A stretch of 64,000 bases of DNA, from assembly GCA_033807775.1 (NCBI GenBank), contig CM066314.1, positions 37,865,501-37,929,500 of the forward strand. The letters are read 5' to 3'. Below the pieces are notes generated by a model. It saw nothing but the letters and a program-made list of their open reading frames with translations. It searched no databases and was not told where the DNA came from. The DNA is from Saussurea involucrata. Taxonomy: Eukaryota; Streptophyta; Magnoliopsida; Asterales; Asteraceae. Below, one piece after another: positions 57,695 through 64,000 of the stretch. The position numbers and the translations under genes were made by a program. Positions within the stretch are counted from its first letter, which is position 1, and each line of letters starts with the position of its first letter.

Positions 57695-58726
57695 GGGTAG
57701 AAACGGATAGAATTCCGTACTGTTACAGAATTTCCTTAAAAAGTCAAGTATCAGAAACGACAGAAGCTCTGTAGTGGTTTGAGCTCTGTGGTCTGAAACC
57801 TGCCTTTTATATCTTCTGATGCTTGCACCTTTTCCAAAAACGTTTGAAAAATCATTGGAGAGGATAGATAGATTTTTAGTACAAAATTTTCATTTACAGA
57901 GGCTTTGAGGCTCTGTCAAATCCAGCAGAGGCTCTGAGAGTGAAAATTTCTCATAACTAAAAATTTAGAAAACTTTTTGATCATCCAACATTTTACTTGT
58001 TTTAAACATTGTTTTTAGGACATATTTGGAAATTAGTGTCCGAGAAAAACTATTTGGAAAGAGGTTTTGTGTGAGTAGCCTTTGAATACCTGGATTAGTC
58101 AACATAAGTTATGTGGTGGAGTGAACTCTATGACTAGAAACCTTCTTTAAGACATTGAAGTTGATTGATAAAGTTTCCGTATTAAATTTGCGGTTTATAG
58201 AGGGTCCGGCTTACAGAAGCTCTATTGAGCTCATCAGAGGCTCTATGACCTCAAATTTCTCATAACGGAAGGCTCGAAAATCGTTTTGATCATTACTTGT
58301 TTGGAATGTCTTAAACAGTGTTTCTAGGACGTATTTGGAAATTGATGTCCTAGAAAATTGTTTTTTAGAAAGGATTTGTACGAGACACTTACCTTTTGGC
58401 TCTTCCTTGTTCGGCAAAGACCTTTACTTCTGTGAATTTGATTGATGACATCTCTTCTTTGGCTCCCCCTTGAATGATCAACCTCTGTAGATCAGTTCAA
58501 GGTCTCCTTCTGCTCCCCCTTGACCTATGGTTGGATCAAATGAGATAAGTAGTGCACAGGACATAGGTCAATCTCATCAGAGGTTCTGTGGAGATTGTCA
58601 GAGGCTCCGAGCAATTCCACAGAAGCTCTGTTGGTAACAGAACTTTTGATGATTAAGAATGTACATACAGAAGAGTTTTAAATATATACATATTTACAAG
58701 AGGATCAAATCTAACTTACAGAGGAT
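57695..58726. other. Gap between pol and the extra ORF
   Basis: No coding frame is supported. It holds a duplicated ~120-bp block (57948-58070 and 58260-58385, sharing TAGGACNTATTTGGAAATT and surrounding blocks) and at least seven CAGAGG/CCTCTG hexamers. It may contain the promoter or splice sites for the extra ORF. Confidence 0.6.
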
Positions 58727-61699
58727 TCAACTCATGTTAATCATTCCCAACTTACCCACCAAGAAAAGGAATATTTTCTCATCAAGTGCCTTGGTGAATA
58801 AGTCTACAAGATGATATTCAGTGGATACAAAGTGCATTTCGATTGTGCCATGTTCAACATGATGCTTCAGAAAGTGGTAACGGATATCAATATGCTTTGT
58901 TTTTTAGTGCTGAACTGGATTGGCAGAGATGGCTATGGCACTTTTTGAATCACAGAAGATGGGTATCTTGTATATGTTGTGGCCATAGTCCTTTAGCTAG
59001 CAGCAGCAACATATTCAGCTTCTACTGTAGATGTGGACACACAGTTCTGCTTTTCGAAGTCCAGCTGACTAGTTTACCTCCCAGGAATTGACAACTCCCA
59101 GAGGTGCTTTTTCGATCAAGCCTGCATCCTCCATAATCTGAATCTGTGTATGCCTTAAGACCAAAGCCAGAGTTATTCGGATACCAGAGCCCAAGATTTT
59201 TGGTCCCTTTAAGGTATCTGAAGATCCTCTTTACAGCGATATAGTGGGATTCCTTTGGGTTAGCTTGATATCTTGCACAGAGGCATGTGGCATACATTAT
59301 ATCAGGCCTACTTGCGGTTAAGTATAATAGAGCCCAATCATACCCTTGTAGAGCTTGCACTCTACAGATGTGCCATTTGGATCTGAGAATAATTTATTTC
59401 CAGTGGCCATTGGGGTCTTCATTACAGAGGCATCAGAGAGACTGAATTTTGAAAGTATGTTGGAGACATATTTAGCTTGATTTATAAAAATTCCCTCTAA
59501 TGATTGTTTTACTTGGAGTCCGAGGAAGAAGTTTAATTCTCCCATCATACTCATTTCAAACTCACTCTGCATGAGTTTTTCAAAATCTTTGCATTGTTGT
59601 GCATTTGAGACCCAAAAATAATGTCATCCACATAAATCTGTACAAGCAGAATCTCATCACCTTTTCGTTTGCAAAACAAAGTAGTATCGGTTGTACCTCT
59701 ATCGAATTCATTATTGAGAAGAAAGGTTGAAAGTCTTTCGTACCATGCTCTTGGAGCTTGTTTCAGTCCATACAGAGCTTTGTCGAGGTAGTACACGTAT
59801 TTTGGGTACTTGGAACTTTCAAACCCTGGTGGCTGCTGGACATATACTTCTTCTTGGATTTCACCATTCAGAAAAGCAGATTTTACATCCATTTGAAAAG
59901 CTTTGAAGCCTCTGTGGGCTGCGAAGGCTAAGAAGATTCTTATTGCTTCGAGCCGTGCGACAGGGGAAAAAGTTTCATCGTAATCAATGCCATCTTCTTG
60001 GCGATATCCCTTGGTCACCAATCTCGCTTTGTTTCTAATGACCACCCCATCCTCGTCCTTCTTGTTTCTGAAGACCCATTTTGTCCTTATTGCTTGTTTT
60101 CCTCGTGGCAGAGGTACTAGGGTCCATACCTTGTTTCGCTCAAACTGTAGAAGCTCTTCTTGCATAGCATCTACCCAGCTTGGATCATCTAGGTCTTCAG
60201 AGATTCTTTTTGGCTCAATCACACTGATGAAATTTGTAAAGAAACAAAAATTAGCAGTGGCTGATCTTGTCTTGACCTTTTCAGAAGGGTCGCCGATTAT
60301 AAGGCTTGGAGGATGGCTTTTCGTCCACTGTGTTGTTCTTGGAAGATGGTCATTTGAGTCATCAAGATGAACCTCTGTAGTTGCACACTATGGTTCTGGT
60401 GCAACCTCTATTGTAGATGGCACTTCTGTGCTTGTGCTTGGTATTTCAGCTTGTGGGACTATAGGGATTGAAGTTGGAATTTGATCCTCTGAGGAAGTAG
60501 AGACAAAGTCTTCGTTTTCCTCTGGTATTGATTCCTCTGTAGTCGCTGGAGTAGGTATTTCAGGAGCCTCTGTGGTTGAGTCCTTGGTCGTATTATCTTC
60601 TGTTCGCTCCCCCTCAGCACGTGCATCTGTATGATTCACAGAAGAGGATGAAGTATTTAATGGACCAGTTAGAGATATACCTGACTCAGTCTGGTTGGCA
60701 GAAGATGTTTCTCCAGAGGCTCTGACGGCTCCAGCAGAGGGATCAATATCATCATGGAACATCTCTTCAAATAGAAGATTTAAGTCTTCTGCTCTTGTCT
60801 TTGGGATGCCAGAGGATTCCTTCTTTAGACCGAGTTCTGAACTGATTTGTTCAGAAGTCTTTTGAAAGGAATCGTCAAAAGACACATTGATGCTTTCTAC
60901 AATGGTTCGTGACCGCAGAGTATCCAATGAACTTGCCTTCATCTGCTTTTACCTCAAACTTTCCTCTTGCTTCTCTATCATTTAAGACAAAGCACTTGCA
61001 TCCAAATACATGAAAGAACTTGATGTTTGGTCGCCTTTTGTTGATCAAATAATACGGTGTCTTTATGTGCCTCTTTACAATGGTTGATCGATTTTGGGTG
61101 TAGCAAGCGGTTGATACTGCTTCTGCCCAAAAAGACATCGGTAATCCTGATGCTGTCAGCATAGTTCTTGCAGCCTCCACAAGCGTGCGGTTCTTTCGTT
61201 CAACCATGCCATTCTATTGTGGGGTGCGTGCAGCAGAGAAGTTCTGTGATATGCCTTCTTCTGTAAGATAGGCTTCAATGAGAGAGTTTTTGAATTCTGT
61301 GCCATTGTCGCTTCTTAGTTTCTGAATCCTGCACTCATACAGAACTTGGATTCTTTTCATTAAATATATCAGAATGTTTGGAACATCTGATTTTTTTTCT
61401 GACAAATTCAACCCATGTAAATCTTGAATATTCATCTATCAAAACAAGTATATATTTCTTGCAACCTAGGCTCTGTGTAGCGATTGGACCGCAGAGGTCA
61501 ACATGAAGCATGTACAGAGGCCTGGGACAAGACACATCAGTCTTGCCTTTATGGGAAGCTCTTTTGAGTTTTCCCATTTCGCAAGCAGAGCACAAATGAT
61601 CTTTATTAAATTTAACATTTGGCAGACCTTTGACTAGATCAAGTTTGACAAGCTTATCTAGAGTATGAAAGTTTAGGTGGCAGAACCTGTTATGCCATA
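58727..61699 (-). pseudogene. Copia pol: integrase, RT and RNase H, broken and truncated
   Basis: Sense order from 61699. The pre-integrase zinc region has 'WHNRFCHLNFHTL' and 'CSACEMGKLKR'. The integrase core has Asp in 'LHVDLCGPI', Asp in 'RSDNGTEFKN' and Glu in 'MVERKNRTLVEAARTML'. A Ser/Thr/Glu-rich linker spans 60388-60940. RT (59551-60222) has 'WVFRNKKDEDG', 'QMDVKSAFLNG', 'YGLKQAPRAWY' and an intact YVDD (59623-59634). RNase H follows with 'YTDSDYGG' and 'KTKHIDIRYHF'-type sequence, ending at a TGA at 58727-58729. Breaks: frameshifts near 61400, 60935, 59600, 59330 and 59045; TAG at 61214-61216 and at 60388-60390. The upstream end is cut by the LTR at 61700. Confidence 0.92.
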
Positions 61700-62319
61700 T
61701 GTAATAACCCAGTTCCCATAACATACAACTTATAACATAACATGCATATATAACATTGATTTACAACGAAAGTTACATAACAAACCAAGTACGGTCCCTT
61801 CGGTCTCCTAAATTACAAAATAAATATATAAAAGCTTCCTTCACTTTATCCTCTCCTTTGCCGATCCTTAACCTGGAAAAACATATTTTTGAAAACAAAA
61901 TTAGGGTTAGACCAAACGGGTCTAGTGAGTTAATCCCGGTCTTTTCCAAAATGATTATAAAACCTTTCGTCAATCAAAATAGTTTAAATACAACCTTTGC
62001 CAATATACACCCATATACCATAAGTATATAAACGTCACATATATATATATACTACACGTATTTTAATTACCACATCAAGACTCGTGCATCGTGCTCAACT
62101 CCTCCTCATTCCTCGTTACCATGGCCATATTAGTTGGTAGCAAGCCAACTAATAAATCAACGCCGTACAACAACTACGACACATCACCGGTCCGCACACC
62201 GGAACCCGGAAACAAGTGCACTCGTGTAGTGCAAAGCTTATATAAACACAATACATATCTCATTACATCATATTGTCATTTATATACACATAATCATATT
62301 CCTACCACATAATCATCTC

Positions 62320-62350
<31 letters not shown>

Positions 62351-63315
62351 TATGTATCTCAGTTCAAAAACGTTTTAAAGCAAAACTCACCTCGATCGCT
62401 TATCCATAAACACTTCCAAGCTTTTCTCCAAAAGATTCAGTCTTTCAATCCAAATCCACAGAATCTGTAACAGATTAAATACAAATATCGCCTTACTAGT
62501 CAAACACATAAAGCCTACTAAAATCTAATCCTCAACAGTTCTCCCTTCAACGACTTATCACGGGGGTTCCGCTACCCGGATAGCGGATGGGGTCAAGGGG
62601 CAACGCCCTTGCGGGGTCTGGGGGGCCCCCCAGGAAGTTTTCGGAGCAACTTAATCCAAAAATACAATCAGAAACTATATCCGGACACTACCAAAACTAC
62701 CGGAACTCACTGCACCGGAACTCACTGCACCGGGACTCTACTGTACCGGGACTCTCCAGTACCGGGACTCTCCAGTACCGGGACTCCATATCACCGGGAG
62801 TTCACTATACCGGAAGTCGACACTACCGGGAGTCGACTATACCGGGACTCCATATCACCGGGAGTCGATCATACCGGGAGTCTACCGGGACTTCCCTGGG
62901 ACTCTCAAGAACACAGTCGGTTCCAATTTCTCAGATTCAATTGAAACTAACACAATCCACTAAAATCAAACTTTCTAAACCGATAGAAACTTGCTATAAC
63001 CGATTACAAACATAATATGAGAAGAAACTATACCTCAATAACGACTCCAAACGAATCAATCGAAGCCCTAACCGTACGAATCCTTTTTCCGCTTCTTCTC
63101 GCCACAGGAACACACACACACTGATAATATCTGGATGTTGCTGCTGAATGAAATATCTGAATATCTTAAGGGTGTATATCAATCCCATACTTACCATTTA
63201 GACCTTAAACTTCTCATTAATGACCCAAACACCCCTAAACTTATAATTTACCCAAACTTTCCATAAAACTAAAATTATAAAATTAAATAAACCAATAATA
63301 TACCCGGTTATTACA
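61700..63315 (-). repeat. 3' LTR of the terminal Gypsy-type element (1616 bp)
   Basis: It includes a (TA)n tract at about 62318-62341, a perfect 16-bp palindrome CTGGGGGGCCCCCCAG at 62618-62633 with a neighbouring hairpin (CAAGGG 62594-62599 with CCCTTG 62606-62611), and an ACCGGGACTC array at about 62695-62900. ORFs in the array are repeat products. Confidence 0.88.
62695..62900. repeat. ACCGGGACTC-type tandem repeats
   Basis: About twelve units of ~16-21 bp, each with ACCGGGA or ACCGGAA followed by CTC, GTC or TTC. Some units are in near-perfect tandem (CCAGTACCGGGACTCT). Confidence 0.9.
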
Positions 63316-63333
63316 ACATCTCCCCCTTAAAAG
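63316..63333 (-). other. Polypurine tract of the terminal element
   Basis: ACATCTCCCCCTTAAAAG gives CTTTTAAGGGGGAGATGT on the sense strand, adjoining the LTR. Confidence 0.88.
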
Positions 63334-64000
63334 AATTCTGTCCCGGAATTCGGTTAGACGAAAAGGTATGAAAACTTAGTTTTCACTATACTCAATCAAA
63401 ACCATATATTCTACTATCTTAAAATAAGATCATCCCTCCATTTTCTTTTCCACTTAGAGTCAAAACTAATAACCCTTTGAAGAACAGGTATGTTATTCTC
63501 AATATTACCAAAACATCAATAATTTTAATTCCACACAAAAATTCCACCCCTTTTAATACAACGATAACCACCAACTTATTAATACTAACCGCACTTTACA
63601 CACATCATCCGCAATTTACTCAATTAATCCATCCTACAAAGTCGATCCAAATCTTAAAATAACCATACTCGAAATTTTCTACCGAATCACCCAAAAATAA
63701 AATCCCCCGAATGCTCAAAATAACTCGATAGATCATAAAAAGAAATAACTTATATTCACATGAAACTAATCCAAATAACACCACATTTTATGCTTACTCT
63801 GAACATTTACTACGCTAATACTACTTTTTTACTCCATCAGTCTTTCACGACAAACGTCGTGTTCTACACTTTTACAATACTAATTCGAAATCATAAACAT
63901 ACACTTTCCATATAAAACTTGTTTAGCAAGTACAATCTATTTCTTATACTCTTCCATGAAATAAAATTATACTCAACAAAATCATTTTATATTATGGGTA
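63334..64000. other. Interior of the terminal element, no domain visible
   Basis: AT-rich, with only short ORFs (for example 63477-63662). The integrase tail expected beside the polypurine tract in this group is not recognisable, so the element may be another derivative with little or no pol. Confidence 0.5.

Larger units (their letters stand above)
51649..61699 (-). mobile_element. Ty1/Copia element of Sirevirus type, 3' portion
   Basis: Minus-strand order, from the cut at 61699: integrase, RT, RNase H, a 1.2-kb gap, a ~5-kb extra ORF, polypurine tract, 3' LTR (51649-52394). Integrase before RT defines Copia; a long ORF between pol and the 3' LTR is the hallmark of Sireviruses (SIRE/Maximus lineage). 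The 5' LTR, gag and protease lie beyond the Gypsy-type element that interrupts it at 61700, outside the window. It inserted into the MULE. The hexamer CAGAGG/CCTCTG is unusually common over the whole length. Confidence 0.88.
61700..64000 (-). mobile_element. Gypsy-type LTR element, 3' end only
   Basis: A 1616-bp 3' LTR is followed by a polypurine tract and ~680 bp of interior running off the window. CCATA (61695-61699) is the left target duplicate; its partner is outside. The LTR ends (TGTAATAACCC and CCCGGTTATTACA) and the polypurine region resemble those of the chromoviruses here, but no protein domain is visible to confirm this. Confidence 0.8.

Noticed and set aside
62695..62900. CRISPR-like array
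   Set aside because: Spacing is irregular, there are no unique spacers of constant length and the context is a plant LTR.
1..64000. Bacterial operon, phage or defence system
   Set aside because: Nothing in the window has prokaryotic gene structure; all recognised proteins belong to plant transposable elements apart from one small unknown gene.

Overview
The window reads as repeat-rich nuclear DNA of a flowering plant, probably a eudicot. The base composition is AT-rich, genes are sparse, and almost all recognisable coding sequence belongs to plant transposable elements: Ty3/Gypsy chromovirus and Ty1/Copia retrotransposons, a MULE with FAR1-like domains, a Helitron, Tourist-like MITEs and a tRNA-derived SINE. 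Nothing points to a prokaryote or organelle. The family cannot be fixed from sequence alone; the large extra ORF in the Sirevirus-type element resembles ORFs I know from Asteraceae, which is only a hint.

Layout. 1-2868: decayed LTR-like DNA, a palindromic GGTAAG cluster and AT-rich spacer. 2869-11324: an old DNA element with ~170-bp terminal inverted repeats, split by a plus-strand Gypsy-type element (3176-10948, TSD CCTGC/CTTGC). A SINE (11339-11525) sits at its right edge. 12189-12536: the only convincing host gene, a 115-codon intronless ORF with ABRE-like motifs and a TATA box upstream. 14039-21291: a decayed minus-strand Copia element with 187-bp LTRs and TSD TAACA. 21672-22270 and 23280-23648: two Tourist-like MITEs with TAA duplications. 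24108-27741: a non-autonomous Helitron carrying exon-like fragments, one inside a 722-bp unit repeated three times.

27772-48796 is a four-level nest. A TIR element next to a (TA)n tract holds a solo-LTR-like insertion (28520-48080, TSD AATCT). That holds a minus-strand chromovirus (29875-46593, TSD TGCAA) with broken gag-pro-RT-RNaseH-IN-chromodomain. Its 5' LTR holds a further minus-strand Gypsy-type element (38079-46333, TSD ATAAG) that lacks RT. All three inner insertions have perfect 5-bp duplications.

48820-51648: the left part of a MULE whose transposase gene (FAR1 DNA-binding, MULE DDE, SWIM) is a pseudogene. It is cut by a minus-strand Copia element of Sirevirus type (51649-61699) with pol and a ~5-kb extra ORF between pol and the 3' LTR. 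That element is cut at 61700 by another minus-strand Gypsy-type element which runs off the window.

The most interesting signals are in the Sirevirus-type element. The hexamer CAGAGG/CCTCTG is strongly over-represented throughout it (64 copies in 10 kb by hand count). The ORF in the 'env' position looks nuclear rather than envelope-like and has a TATA box of its own. A second theme is that several unrelated LTRs here carry their own arrays of short CG-rich palindromes.
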